Shown piece by piece: positions 11,930 through 24,581 of a stretch of 64,000 nucleotides of DNA. Under the pieces are notes generated by a model that searched no databases, had not been told where the DNA came from, and worked only from the letters and a program-made list of their open reading frames with translations. Source of the DNA: Mactra quadrangularis (lineage: Eukaryota > Mollusca > Bivalvia > Venerida > Mactridae); assembly GCA_025267735.1 (NCBI GenBank), contig CM046311.1, positions 33,704,895-33,768,894 on the forward strand, written 5' to 3'. The position numbers and the translations under genes are program-made. Position 1 is the stretch's first letter, and each line of letters opens with the position of its first letter.

Positions 11930-13150
11930 CAGAGAGACTCCTCGGTTGTGATTTTTTTCCTTAATTAAGGAATAGATTGATCTCTGATATGCTATTATTC
12001 AATCAGAGGCATTAATCCATAAAATGTTCCTGTCAGTATCATTGAACAACATTTCACCTTGAATATACTGTCTTGTCACCAAACTTATCTTATTCTTCTT
12101 TTATGTTCTTGCATGAACTTTAGATATCTTGCTCTCGATCCATCCGAAAACTCAACCACCCAATAGTTAATTCACTATTAATTAGTTTTTAAACATTCAT
12201 GAATGCAGATACTAATAAGTTGTATAAGAGTATCACAACCTAGTGATTTCAAATGCAATGGTTAGCTACAATGTATCACTAGTTAGCAAATTATTCCTGC
12301 AAGGTTAACAAATTTGGAACACTCTTGGTATTGTAGAATTGCAAGACTGAGGCTAAACCATGCAAATAACTTGCACGAAAAGCACTTCAATCAAATCACT
12401 GGGAATTGACATCCATCGGCAACAGATTTGACAATTTCCTTATCCTCAACATAGAGTGCACATACAAGTAAAAACCCAAAAGGACATTTGATAATTCTAG
12501 CAAAATGAATTTTTTTTATTTAAATATCAAGGACAAAAAACTGCATATATTTATGTTACATATTTTGGCACATTATTTTGATATATAAACAACAATGTAA
12601 AAAGCCTAAAATCACAGGTAGTATTCTTTCAAAATCTCAAATGCCATGTCAAATAAATAAACTTAGTCATATAAATTATAAAGCAATCAAAGAAATCTTT
12701 TCTTTATTTTTGGTTATCATGACAATTTTAACTAAGACTACAAAAATAGCCTATTTCTTGATATGGAAAATAAATTCAGTAAACATGGATTGGGAGGCTT
12801 ATGGATATCAGATGCTAAATCTTAAAGATGTATTGCATTCATGAAACTTGTTTTCATTCAATCTTTAAACATATTAAAAAGTATGATTATACATCAATAA
12901 CCACCAAAATTGAAGAATTGTAGTTAATTTTGTTTGTCTCCAAACTTTTGGTGGGTACTGTATATTAAATGTAGAAATTCTCAACAAAGTCAACATGGCT
13001 GTTCTATTTATGAAACAAATGATAACTTAACAAAGTATTAAAAATCATATGCAAGTTTAACAAAATTATTTTTGAATAGAACCATTGACACAGTGAAAAT
13101 AAGAATTTTGAGAAAATAAGAAAATTGAGTAGGGTTTTAAAGCAAAGTTG
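11930..13150. other. Non-coding part of segmental duplication copy A
   Basis: Aligns with about 22,205-23,320. Contains a short shared block gagagactcctcggttgtg and long AT-rich stretches. The 88-residue open frame at 12,578-12,844 is broken in copy B, which argues against a gene. Confidence 0.6.
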
Positions 13151-13405
13151 TAAGCAGGTCTTGATTCTGAATCTAGTTTCCAGAAGGGGTACAGGTTTGA
13201 TTTCCATCTGGGGTGGTTATACCCTTCCATTAAAGTTTGACAATAAAGTTAATTTTCCTCAATTTATAAGGTAAATGAAGAAGCTACTAGCCTACTAGGG
13301 TAGGCGAGTTCTAGTTATAGACAAGGGTCCATTAAAGTCTAGGTTAGGCACACTGTCCACTGTCAAATAATCTAAATCGTGATGACATAGCATTCATCCT
13401 AAAAT
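13150..13405 (+). repeat. SINE family B copy
   Basis: Contains gaagcaggt/aatctagtttccagaaggggtacaggtttgattt-type tRNA-like sequence, then the body caataaagttaattttcctc and tagttatagacaagggtcc. It is shared with the duplicate at 23,320-23,580, so it predates the duplication. Confidence 0.65.
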
Positions 13406-13699
13406 AGAAACAACCTTTGTTATATGCAAATTAGATGTATGCAAAATTACATTATTCTTTCAATAAATAATGTTTAAGTAGAACTCATATACTAACTTTA
13501 CAAAAAATGATTACGTCCAGGGTAGTTTTGCAGTTAAATGTTCAACATATTAATATGTGTATCACATTTTCTTTGATATATCAAATAAAGTTAACAAAGA
13601 TGATTGCATATAACTCACGGAAGATGAAAAAATTATATAATTTTGAAGAATAAAGAAGTACTCTGTCACTCATAAGAGCGTCGAATCGATTGGAAGACG

Positions 13700-14815
13700 G
13701 GACAGGGTCCCTCTCCGCTACCGGACCTGTCGGTCAGGACTATCTTCTTTTTGGGTGATTGCCTTTTAACCACCCACTCAGGAGACGGAGAGGACTGTGC
13801 GACCCGCCTCTGAGATACAGATGAGGTAAGTGTAGATGTTGAAAACTATAAAGTTGAACATGCTTTAGACGTATAACGTGAAATGATAGGAGACGGTTTC
13901 TGTACTGGAAGTGTTTCCAGAGGAGAACACTTACATAAGTTGACCTGCACTGCAGAATCAACCATCTGAACTGGTTTAGATACAGCTGCTGAATATGAAT
14001 TAATCTTGAAAACCTGACTTTCTACAAGCTTGCAAGCATCAGGGAAACATAAACTTTGTGTATATTTAACACGAATAACTTCTTTTTTCCGTCTTTCAGA
14101 CAGAGCAGGAACGGGTGATTGCAACATGATTACCTCTACAGTTTGAACTTTTGACATCATGAGAACAGTTTTCAGGCGGACTATCATGAGAAGTACTACA
14201 TTTACGGCAATCATGTTCTCTAGTACATCTTGATTCATGATGCCCATATTCAAAGCATTTGTAGCACTGAAGCGGGTTGGGGATGAACATCTCAACGCGG
14301 ACGTTTAGAAACCTTAACCGAAGTGAAGATGGGAGAATGGGGTTGTCAAATGTCAATACATAGGTATGAATTGTTACTCGTTTACCGTCTCTTGTGGCCA
14401 ATATGCGTTTAGCATTTGAAACACATTGAGTGTTTAGCTCTTTCACGATGTCTGCCTCTGACATATCTGCTAGGTCAGGGCAGCGAATTACACTTTTGCT
14501 TGAATTAAGAGTTTTGTGAGTAGTACAGAATGCTGGAATTCCGAAAAAAAGATTTAACTTTGAGCAGATTCCCGATTGCGGTTTTCTACTGACCTCGATC
14601 AGGAGTTCGCCATTTCGAAGCTTCCTGACCGCTTTTGGTGTTCCTATGAATGCTGAAATAGTTTTTTCAATAACAAAAGGCTTGAGTTGAGATATTTTTT
14701 CTTTTCCCTCTACTATAAGGAAGCATGGAAACGATGATTGGTTTGGTTTTTTTTCATTAGAAATATAATTGGGTGATTCGTCACACTTACGTTTATTGGT
14801 AGTTCAAGAATCCAT
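13700..14815 (-). pseudogene. Non-LTR retrotransposon ORF1 (gag-like, CCHC) remnant
   Basis: Minus strand. An ATG at 14,813-14,815 is followed at codon 4 by TGA, after which the frame is open to about 14,096. It passes FLIVEG, KLRNGELLIEV and the zinc knuckle CYKCFEYGHHESRC, then a second Cys-rich knuckle (CRKC to HVAI). The match to ORF1 proteins of Jockey-like and related LINEs continues after about 14,110 in another frame (SERRKKEVIRVKYT), so there is at least one frameshift besides the early stop. No endonuclease or reverse transcriptase sequence is present, so only the 5' part of an element is here. Its lower border is close to the end of segmental duplication copy A. Confidence 0.78.
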
Positions 14816-14829
14816 GGTTGAGTTAATAA

Positions 14830-17276
14830 TGATTCATCCCTCAGGTTCCCCAGCCACGTAGGATTCCAACAAGGGGAAGTGCAATGGAGGCGGGTATCCA
14901 GCCTCTGCACCACAAGGATACCTGAGATATATATTTGCATGTAATTGGAAATGATTGCAATCAACACAATTAGCCCATGAATCACCGCCTTCTTGAATAG
15001 GTGTTGAACGTATAAACTTACTTATAAAATGAAAAGTACTGCATATTTAGAAGATGCATGTATATCTTAATGGATTACACATATGTTTTTACAAGTAAAA
15101 AGTATGCTAGTAGCGTTGGTAATTTTTGGGTGTGTGCACATCCAGGAGTACATGTACTTACAATAAAATTACAAATAAATTAAACTGTTGCAAAATGCAA
15201 CTATTCAAGGGCAAGGCATGACCAGCCGATTGACCAAGTCAGGCGAACTTGGACACCCGTATACCCTGAATCAGAGGCCAAAGTAGTGCGTTGGAAAGAC
15301 TGGAGTTCCCTGGGTCTTCCTCAACTACGGGTAGTTTTTGTGTTGGCCATATGCATATCATGAAGGCGCAAATAGCACCTACATAATGGGCACATGTTTC
15401 TCCTCCTCACCGCGTAGAGGTACCAAAAAAGAGGATGAAATGGGATGTAAATGAATAACATCTAAAATCTGCATCAGTCCCATCAAATAGAAATGTTTTA
15501 CTGATGTAAATATAAACATAAACGTATAGTAACAGTCTCTAGTTAGGAGTTGTCTTGTGATTTCAACTGTTGTTTCATGAAAGACAACTCAAATTGAAAT
15601 TGTTGCGCGCCATCCTCAATTACCTCCCTTTACTAGACAAATAAAGATTCGTTTTTAGGGCGAAGCTTGTAGAAAATTCGTAAGAGGCTAAATGAGTTAG
15701 TAAACTGTTGTTGTTATGTATGAGAGAAAATCTAGTAAGTTCACTTATCTTTAACGAGTAATTCAAACTGCAACATGACATATAACACATCATATAATTC
15801 AAGTAGCCGAGCCTTAGTTTTGTGTACAATAAGTTTAGAATCATTTTATCATGATTTTCTGTTAAATTAAAATAAGAAAAAGATATCAATATGTGTATAT
15901 TTTTGCTTGTCTGTCTAGTACATTTTCATAAGACTGAATATAAAATGCATTAAAAAAGCTAGACCTAACTCTATCTTTGTATTTACTTGGACGATTATAT
16001 CTCAGAGAAACGAACTTTTCCTTAACGCTCTCCTAAATTGTTGGAAAGGTCATAATTTATTTTATGACTACTTTTATGAGCATTTTAGTATTTTTGTCCA
16101 CACCCTCGTCTGAATTATTTCCAGCCAAAATTGATGATCATCGTCAAGTTATAGCGAGCAAGTTTATGTCTGTCTGTCTGTCTATTTGTTAACGGTTACC
16201 AGTTAACAGTATTTAACTTCTGTTGCACCTTACTAGAGGGTGTTAATGGCTCTATTACTATCTTCCCTTATGGCAATGTCTTTTTATTTTACTCACTTTG
16301 CTTCAAATACCTTGCAATGTAAGTCAGTCAATTCTTTAGTGATTTGAAGATACTGGTCATGCAACGAAGTAAAATGTAACCTTGGAGTGGTTTCCTATAA
16401 CTTGCCGTAGTGATCTAGTTTAAACGTCCGATATTTTATTCATATAGATCTTATAACTGGGTTCGTAAAATGACGTATACGTGTTTCTTTCTAAATGTCA
16501 TTATAGTTTCCTTATGACTGGGACTTTTGAAGTTTTTACCCAAATACTTCTCGTTAGCAAAACGTGCCATCCAAAAGTTCGTTGACGAAATCCTGTTAGA
16601 ATAAACCAATTTACATTTCCCCTAAATGAAATAAATAGTCATGAGATCAAATTCCAAAATAAGTTTTAGGAAAATAAGCAACATACGTTATTTGTTTAAT
16701 ACTGCCAGTTTTTCTTAGCGATGATCATATTGTTTATGCTAATAAAATATTTTGACTAGACTATGTTTTAAATATTGTCACATGAATACGCTTAAAAATA
16801 ATGAAATAACTTATAGTATGCATAATCATTTTTTCTCAAAGTCTTGAGAACTTTATCCCAGAACTTTTAGATGGAGTGAAATTGGCTTAAATTTAATGTG
16901 TCTACTGATAAACAATATTCACCAAACTTGGTGTTAGACTATTTTATTTCACCGAGTGAGCTCAGAGATCATATTTTCAAGAGCGGCATAGCCATCTGTA
17001 AGTGAAGTATCTTTTTTGAGCTAAAAATTGTCTTCTCTAAAATTGATAAATATTCTTTTTCTTTTATGCTTTTTCTGTGTTTTATATTTTCGTCGTATGT
17101 TTTCTTCCAATTACATCACAATTCATCGTATAGTTTGAGAGAAGGAATATTACTGTATAGCATCAACCATAACTTAAACTTGGTTTGAAATTGTCTCACT
17201 TCTGCTCAGTACAAAAACATATGTTTGCCCAATGTTTTAATTTTTGGTTTCATTAACCATGTTTTAAAGTAATTAT
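14830..17276. other. No gene recognised
   Basis: 14,830-15,000 may be 5' UTR of the LINE remnant. The rest is AT-rich intergenic DNA with a short tgtc microsatellite near 16,168. No ORF with domain support. From about 17,040 it is segmental duplication copy B. Confidence 0.5.
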
Positions 17277-17590
17277 TAGCCGTCAAGCTACATAGCTACA
17301 TAGGTAGTACATAAGTCTACTGATCGAGAGGTAGTGGGTTCGATTCCCGAGCGGGGTAAACTTTCGAGGAATTTTGTCATAAAATGATTTATACGGCAAT
17401 TCTCTCTCCTATCACTCATTCTTAATTATCTAGAGCAGTTGACAGTCACTGGCGAAAGTATGTGTCAAGTAACTAGTTATCAGCTACTTCCTAAAATTTA
17501 GCCTTTCTGGAACAATGAGTAAGTTTACTGATAGCCATGATATGACATATACAATGTCCTGCTACGGCATTAAACCTAAGAAAAAATAAA
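17277..17590 (+). repeat. SINE family A, near full-length
   Basis: tRNA-like head with A-box-like ctacataggtagtac and B box gggttcgattcccga, then the family body (acggcaattctctctcctat; agcagttgacagtcactgg) and terminal gctacggcattaaacc plus A-rich tail. Confidence 0.82.
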
Positions 17591-18292
17591 GTAACTAACC
17601 TCTTAATTATATACCCATTTCTCAAGTTTTCCATCTTTCTCATATTCACATTCGTTAAAAAGTATAAATTACGATAAAACTAACAGTGGTATCATAAAGA
17701 CCAGTAATTAAACCTAATTTCATATACATAATAAAAAAGATAAAGATCTATACATATTTATTTATTTTCAAAAAGATGCACGCCTATTAATACAATGATC
17801 CATACCGTTGGGTCATTATATAGATAATACACCTCAAAATAGTTATAAAAGTGCGGTGAATTTTTCAAAATATATACGAGTCAAAAAGTTACTTAGATAA
17901 CAACAGAATTTGTTCTCCACTATCAAATTACTATATACGTCAAAACAAAATACCGTACATATACATAGCAATTTTTCCTATAAGTTGTTTAATTTGAATT
18001 GTAAGATCAATATAATAAACGAATTTATTTACCAAGAAAAAAAGCAAACATATCACTTGTTTATATAATGTAACCAGTCTGATTCGAAATAAACACATAT
18101 TACGAAGTACTTACAAATACACGCGTTGATTGTTAGTAGTGTAGTTATACTAATCGAATCAAAACTTCAGTTTAACACTGGAAATCTATTTTGCCTATTC
18201 TAAGTCTAGTACTTAAGATACATTGAGTAAACACAAAGAAAACTGAATCAAAACATGACTTTAACATTAGATATGCTCTTATGCTCTTGTGT
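17591..18292. other. 3' flank of gene B, no gene recognised
   Basis: AT-rich. A complement-strand AATAAA lies near 17,757, about 530 bases past the gene B stop and could serve as its polyadenylation signal; this is weak evidence. Confidence 0.45.
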
Positions 18293-21111
18293 CTATTCCA
18301 GGTCAAATACTTTCAATACATCAGAGTCTAACAATGTCACAAATAATCTATTATCTATTGGATTAAAAGCAATAGAAGTCGGTCCAGATAACCCATCTTC
18401 TTGTTTCACAACAACACCAATCTTCTTACCATCTTCGTTATATTGTACAATATTGTGAGAATCATATCCACCAACAAATACATTTCCTTTGTCATCACAA
18501 CATGTACCATCTACACCATCCAAATCATCATCATTGATTGTAGATAGGTGGTTGCCATCCCCATCAAAACATACAAATCCTTTACCACAAGTACCAACAA
18601 ACATCTTGTTTTCAACATCATTGAGGGTGATATGTGCACTAAGAGTAAACAATTTATTACCAGCATTGTCATTTGTTATTGTCCTCAACAATGTTCCATT
18701 CATATCATAAATATACATGGAAACATTACCATCAGTAACATAAAGGTGATCATTCTTCATAACAATACCATAACAGGTATGAGTTGTATCAACCTTCCTT
18801 GTAGGCTTCATTTTGTTTTCAATGGAGACAAACTGAATCTTGTTTGGAATGATACATCCGACTGCAACTTCATTATCATTGACCAAACATACGCCAAATA
18901 TATCACAGCCTAATGAACAGTGATCAACTACAGTCATCCTTTTGATATCAACTCGTTTAAGTTTCTGGTTGTTCCGATCAGTGACTAGAAGTTGTTGATC
19001 TGATATGAGGCAGCATCCAAAAGACATGCACGTGCTGGTATCATCAGAAAGCCTAATGTTGATATCTTGACTGCCTTTTAATTTGTACAGGTCAGCTCTC
19101 TTCTTTCTAACAATCTGTACTTTACCAAGCCCATGTAAATCCTTGAGGTAATCTTCCGGTGCATTGTCAGGATCAAAAGTTATCTTTACTTCTCCATAAT
19201 CACCAGTTTGTTGTTTAGCCCTTACCATCTCTGCTTCAGTGATATTTTTCTGAGCTACTTTTGAACATACAAATCGTTGTGCTCTATTGGATGCTGATTT
19301 GGTAAGCTTATCATCGGTATCTTGTAACACATTGTTAGTTTCATCAATTTTTCCTTTATCTTCCAGTATTTTCTTCTCAACTTTCTTGAACGCTTTTTCT
19401 ATTTCTTGTCTTGATTTGTCTGCAGCATGTCTAACAATAACTTCCAGCACTTTCTGAAATTTAGAAACTTGCTCCAAAGCAATCTTCTTTGATTCACATA
19501 GTGCCTCTAATTGTGTATCTTTAGATTCACTCAATTTTGACATGGAAGTCATCATTTGTTTAAGGCGACTCTCTGTGTTTTTGCTTTCAGATGAGTTGAA
19601 CAAAACTTTCAACAAGTCAGGAACCGAGTAAATCTTACTCTCTGGACATGATCTGAAATGAAACAAACTCATTCTACACGTACATGTAAATTGTATATGC
19701 ATAAGTCGATATTAAAACACACTCCTACATATATACACACATGTTGCTCTTTTCGTGATAACTAGGAAATAAGTTCATTTGCAATAAATGGATAAAAATC
19801 TTAAAATCATGATTCGAATTTGTTGTCACTAAGACACGATTGTTTTATCTTGATCCCTTGACACAATCTGAAATTAAACACGTAGAAATTTCCACATGAA
19901 CTGTGTTAAGACACCATCTGAAATAAAACGCGTACAAGTATACACTTGAACTATGCTAAAACAAACTCCTATATCAACTCGGAACATTTGTTTTGTGACT
20001 CAAATAACAAGTAACTAATTCCATTAAGACATGATTCTATTTTAACAATACTATTCACTGACTGATTTAAGAATTTTCTATTAATTGTTTTTTTTTCTAT
20101 TAGAAAATATATAAATTGATACATTTGTAAGAAAAATGCCTTTATTGTAGCAATGCAAAATAATTTAACAAAATTTAACATTTTTAACAATAGCATATAC
20201 ACTACCCTTCTATATCTGTAAAAAATGATACACTGAAACAATTGCAAATCGGGGACAAAAGTACAATTTTTTTCAAAAACATCTTATCTATTAATAACTT
20301 GAGCGTTGTTCTCTGCTCAAAATTTTGACCTGCATAATTTTCCGAAAATACATTGTGCACTAGTTTAATAATCATCGACTAAAACTATTATTTGAGATAA
20401 ACATTGCGAAAGTATGAAACCTGATACATTAAACCAGTGAATTATTGATTGTACCTAAATACACATGTCATATTATACGACAAGTTTATCTACATTTACA
20501 AATTCAAGTTCAAGTTCTTTCATGACTAGCCAAGTATATCTTTTCAAAAGTATTGATTTAACTGTGCTATTTTTATAACAAATGTATTTTTGACAGATTA
20601 AAAACATCTAGCAGTCATTAACATATTTTTAAGACAATTGAATTTGTGATTTACACCACCAAACCGTCACATATATACATAATGATTCTTTTTAAACTTA
20701 GAATATCAGTAATATACATGTATAACAATTATTATTTAATGTATATTAAATTCTTTTAAGCACCTACTTGTGTTCCGTTGCTATACACGCATAGCAACCA
20801 ACAGAATCATGTTCCTGGCAATACATATCGATGACTTTTCCCTTATGTATGCAGCATCTTTCCGTCGGGAACTCTGGTAAACTGGTTGATTGGTTTCCAG
20901 ATTGATTTCCTTGTCCAACATCCAAGAAACTGTGACCAGACAAAGGCACAAAAACTTTGTGTATATCTGTACATGGTTGACAGCAATAATCTTTACAGTC
21001 TATGCAATATTTAACAGCTTCTTTAGTTATATTTTTTCGGTCACACACAGAACAAATATAATCAAATGTTTCCTCCGACAAATTCACCTGAGTACTGCCG
21101 CCCTCAGCCAT
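18293..21111 (-). CDS. B-box / coiled-coil / beta-propeller protein, RING-less TRIM-like, copy B (567 aa)
   Basis: Paralogue of the gene at 7959-11,044. Coding exons 20,768-21,111 and 18,293-19,652 (stop TAG) join in phase to 567 residues, identical in length to copy A with no frame disruption. Domain order is the same: two B-boxes (CSVCDRKN and CCIHKGKVIDMYCQEHDSV), a coiled coil (SRLKQMMTSMSKLSESKD), and a propeller with LLVTDRNN-, LYVTDGN- and NRLFVTLLDS-type strands. Zinc ligands visible in copy A are all kept. Differences concentrate in the coiled coil and in propeller loops (for example DPDNAPEDYLK here against DPDNASKYYIK in A), while exon 1 is nearly identical. Start MAEGGS as in copy A; the GTG two codons upstream is not needed. 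Confidence 0.88.
19653..20767. other. Intron of gene B
   Basis: 1115 bases against 1382 in gene A; much of the difference is the element at 10,023-10,441 in A. AT-rich, no additional exon seen. Confidence 0.8.
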
Positions 21112-21207
21112 TTTCACCTTGAAATGTAAAACTTTAATCTTCTTGTTTCGTTTTCAACTTTGTGTTAAATATAATGACGAATACAATTTTATCATGATAA
21201 CGGAAAC

Positions 21208-21215
21208 TATTTATA
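21208..21215 (-). promoter_or_regulatory. TATA box of gene B
   Basis: TATAAATA on the minus strand, 97 bases upstream of the ATG at 21,111, conserved with 11,141-11,148 in copy A. Confidence 0.6.
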
Positions 21216-21219
21216 CATA

Positions 21220-23319
21220 GAGTGAATGCTAAGATTCAACTTTAATACGTGGAGTCGTCTGTTTACAGCTATCCGGATATATTGCATATTTAATATTGAA
21301 ATATACGCTATCACATTTCAGGCCAAAGGGTTAAAATGGGCATGAGTCTCGACAGGTAGTTCCCAATATAACATAAAATAGGAAAATGTAAAATATGTTT
21401 TTACATTTAACCCGCGATGTAAAGAGCTGTCATATTACAACTAGTATTTTTGACGATTGACTGCAACGAGTATGTATAGATTATACTCGTTTGGTCATAT
21501 GATGTGCATTAAACAGAGAAAAAATATTTACATTTACATTGACGACTATTTATCAAAAACAAGAATAACAGCCTATTGCAAACTAAATGCATTGTATAGC
21601 AATATAATCACTTTCATATTTTTATCATATTTGGGGTACGCCCCTGGTCTAAATTATAGTAAGCCAAAACTGGGGTTTGAGTCAATGTAAATATATTGAC
21701 AGATTTGGACGAATATTAGAGGTAGCATCATCCTTGATATTTTCTTCTTCTAATACTGTTAACTAATACTTTCTTATACCCGTCATCAACGATCATTATT
21801 CAGTCTTAATAAATATGAGTGACATCCACTCCTTAAGTGAACTAAATACAATCTTCTTATGTTGGTAAAATCAGTATCTACCAACTATCTCTTCACCTGG
21901 TACTCTCCTAACAAATGAGAGACAACTGATGTCTTCACATTGTCTCCACAAAAAAGGAAACCGAAATATATTTGACTATATTTCAAAGGCATAAAGTACC
22001 TTCTGAACCTAAGTTGTTACTTTTACCTTACTTTGAGTTCTAGAATGACAACGAGTGCATTTTTAAAACTTGAAGATCTCAACCAGGTGGTTAATTCACT
22101 AATTAGTTATACTACATTAGCTGTTCCATGTGAAAATTTCACGAACTAAGACTAAAGAAATGTCACTATCATTCAGATAGTTTTCATTATAAGGTAACTG
22201 TATAGAAGGATTCTAGAGAGACTCCTCGGTTGTGGTTTTTTTCCTTAATTAAGGACTAGATTGATCTCTGATATGCTATTAATCAATGTGAGGAATTAAT
22301 CCATAAAATGTTCCTGTCAGTATTCATGAACAACATTTTTATTTCTTTTACTAACATACTTCGATCGTTTGACGTGCACATTTCTACGTCTCATGAGGGC
22401 TAGTGACAGTATTGGAAGGAAGATAGATGCACTTATACCACAGATGAATTGAAAAATCTTATTGACGAAAGAAATTTAAAAAACAGTCTTTGGTTTCAGG
22501 ATAATTAATTTAGCAGTTTCTTAAATGACTGTTTTAATTGCATGAACTTAAGATATCTGGCCCAGGATCCATCCTAAAACTCAACCACCAAATAGTTAAT
22601 TCAATATTAATTAGTTTTTAAACATTCATGAATGCAGATACTAATAAGTTGTATAAGAGTATCACAACCTAGTGATTTCAAATGCAATGGTTAGCTACAA
22701 TGTATCACTAGTTAGCAAATTATTCCTGCAAGGTAAACAAATTTTGAACATTCTTGGTATTGCAGTATTGCAAGACTTATGCTAAACCGTGCAAATAACC
22801 TTGCACGAAAAGCACTTCACTCAAATCATTAAGAATTGACAACCATCGGCAGCTGTCTTGACAATTTTCTTATCCTCAACATAGAGTGCACGTACAATAA
22901 AAAACCCAAAAAAGACATTTGATAATTCTAGCAAAATGAATTATTTTTATTTAAATATCAAGTACAAAAAACTGCATATATTTATGTAACATATTTTGGC
23001 ACATTATTTGATATAAAAACAACAATATAAAAAAGCCTAAAATCACAGGTAGTACTCTTTCACAATCTCAAATGGCATATCAAATAAATAAACTTAGTCA
23101 TATAAATTATACAGCAAACAAAGAAAGGGAGGAAAAGCTATATTTAAAATGTAGAAATTCTTAACATAGTCAACATGGCTGTTCTTTGAATGAAACAAAT
23201 GATAACTTAACAAAGAATAATAAATTCATATGTAAATTCTTTGAAAAGAACTATTAACATAATGAATATAAGAATTATTGAGAAAAAAAAGAAAATTGAG
23301 TAGCGTTTTAAAGCACAGT
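21220..23319. other. 5' flank of gene B within the duplication, no gene recognised
   Basis: Aligned with copy A apart from two insertions. Contains the empty site (near 22,200) for the Tigger/pogo-type MITE found in copy A. Confidence 0.6.
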
Positions 23320-23580
23320 TGTAAGCAGGTCTTGATTCTGAATCTAGTTTCCAGAAGGGGTACAGGCTTGATTCCCATTCAGGGGTGGTTATATCTTTCT
23401 ATTAAAGTTTGACAATAATGTTAATTTGCCTCAATTTATAAGGTAAATGAAGAAGCTACTAGCCTTGTGGAAAGGTAGGCGAGTACTGGTTAAAGACAAC
23501 GGTCCCTTAAAGTCTAGGTTAGGCACACTTGCCTCGGTCAAATAATCTAAATCGTGATGACATAGCATCTAACCTAAATA
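23320..23580 (+). repeat. SINE family B copy (duplicate of 13,150-13,405)
   Basis: Same sequence order as its partner: ggtacaggcttgattcccat, gacaataatgttaatttgcc, then gactggttaaagacaacggt-type body and gtgatgacatagcat end. Confidence 0.65.
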
Positions 23581-23789
23581 AAAAACAACCTTCGATATAT
23601 GCAAATTAGATATATGCAAAATTCTTTCAATGAATAATGTTAATTAAGAACTCATTTCTTAACTAAACACAAAAAGAACACATTGTGGATAGTTTGCAGT
23701 TAAAGATTAAACTATTTATGGAACAGCTTCTTTAATATAGAAAATTAAGTTAACATAGATGATTGTATATAAATGACGGAAGATGAAAA

Positions 23790-24021
23790 AACAACATGTT
23801 ATAAATTGAAAAAAGGATCTTAGCAAGGAACACCTATTAAATATAGACTTAAATACATTAAAGCAGTAAGCTGTATGGCTTAAAAGTTAAAATATTATAA
23901 ACATGTTTAGGTCAATTTGCACAGACCATAATATCATAAACTATGGATGTTTTAAATACATGAGAAATATAGTATAAATAAATAAATACACACATACATA
24001 TTGGGTCATTGCTATAAATAA
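23790..24021. other. No gene recognised
   Basis: AT-rich sequence beyond the duplication border, no feature supported. Confidence 0.5.
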
Positions 24022-24325
24022 TATGCCGCCCAGCTAGCTCAGTCGGTAGCACAAAAGTCTACTGATCGAAGGGTTGTGGGTTCGATTCGCAGGCGTGGAG
24101 CTTGGACATCAAATTATTTATACAGCCATTCTCCCTCCTACCAATGAATTTTAAGTAAGTATGGCAGTAGATCAGTGGCAGTAGATCAGTAACTATCGTA
24201 AGCATGTGCTTAGTAGTTCCAGAGATTTAGCCTTTCCAGGAGGAAAGTAGGTTGAGTGACCCCAATTATATGACCTACACAATGTGTTGCTGCAGCGTTA
24301 AAGCCAACAAACAAACTGTAAATAA
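24022..24325 (+). repeat. SINE family A, near full-length
   Basis: Head gccgcccagctagctcagtc (A box) and gtgggttcgattcgcagg (B box), then the body and terminal gctgcagcgttaaagccaac followed by caaacaaac. Confidence 0.85.
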
Positions 24326-24405
24326 TATTAAGATTTCTGATATCATCACTTAATTGGACATACAGACCAATATTTTCATATTTGACTGATAGGCTTTTAC
24401 AAATA

Positions 24406-24581
24406 CAGTACAACCTTTCTGGAGCAATACTCACTGGGAGAGACTAAACAGTGTTGCTGTTCAGAGGTTGTTACTCTGCAGAGGTTAAATTCAATTCAAA
24501 ATACGCACAAGGGAAATATCTAAAGCTGTTTTTGTGCAGAGGATTTGTTCTGTAGAAGACCACTCTGCAGAGGTTATACTG
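24406..24581. mobile_element. Tigger/pogo-type MITE, 176 bp
   Basis: Ends CAGTACAACCTTTCT and CAGAGGTTATACTG are inverted relatives, flanked by TA at 24,404-05 and 24,582-83. The interior has several gttactctgcagaggtt-type repeats in both orientations. No ORF. Confidence 0.68.

Larger units (their letters stand above)
6850..13640. repeat. Segmental duplication, copy A
   Basis: Similarity to copy B (about 17,040-23,790) begins near the ccgtgttttacattttcg block at 6929 (17,083 in B). It runs through the gene, intron, promoter and 5' flank and ends near 13,640 (ggaagatgaaaaaa in both). Copy A carries two insertions absent from B: a Tigger/pogo-type MITE (11,728-11,918) and a probable element in the intron (about 10,023-10,441). 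Borders are approximate because they were placed by eye. Confidence 0.85.
17040..23790. repeat. Segmental duplication, copy B
   Basis: Counterpart of about 6850-13,640. Both coding exons have exactly the same lengths as in copy A (344 and 1360 bases). Copy B has its own insertions, for example a family A SINE at 17,277-17,590 and extra DNA around 21,650-22,090 and 22,340-22,530. Confidence 0.85.

Noticed and set aside
12578..12844. 88-codon plus-strand frame in duplication copy A
   Set aside because: Interrupted in copy B and low complexity; not conserved.
14713..14985. 90-codon minus-strand frame upstream of the LINE ORF1
   Set aside because: It overlaps the ORF1 start in another frame, and the zinc-knuckle frame is the one with homology.
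17277..17370. tRNA gene from A- and B-box-like sequence (also at 24,022, 33,600, 43,115, 48,336)
   Set aside because: The same head recurs with a common non-tRNA body and tail in many places; no clean acceptor stem. These are SINE heads.
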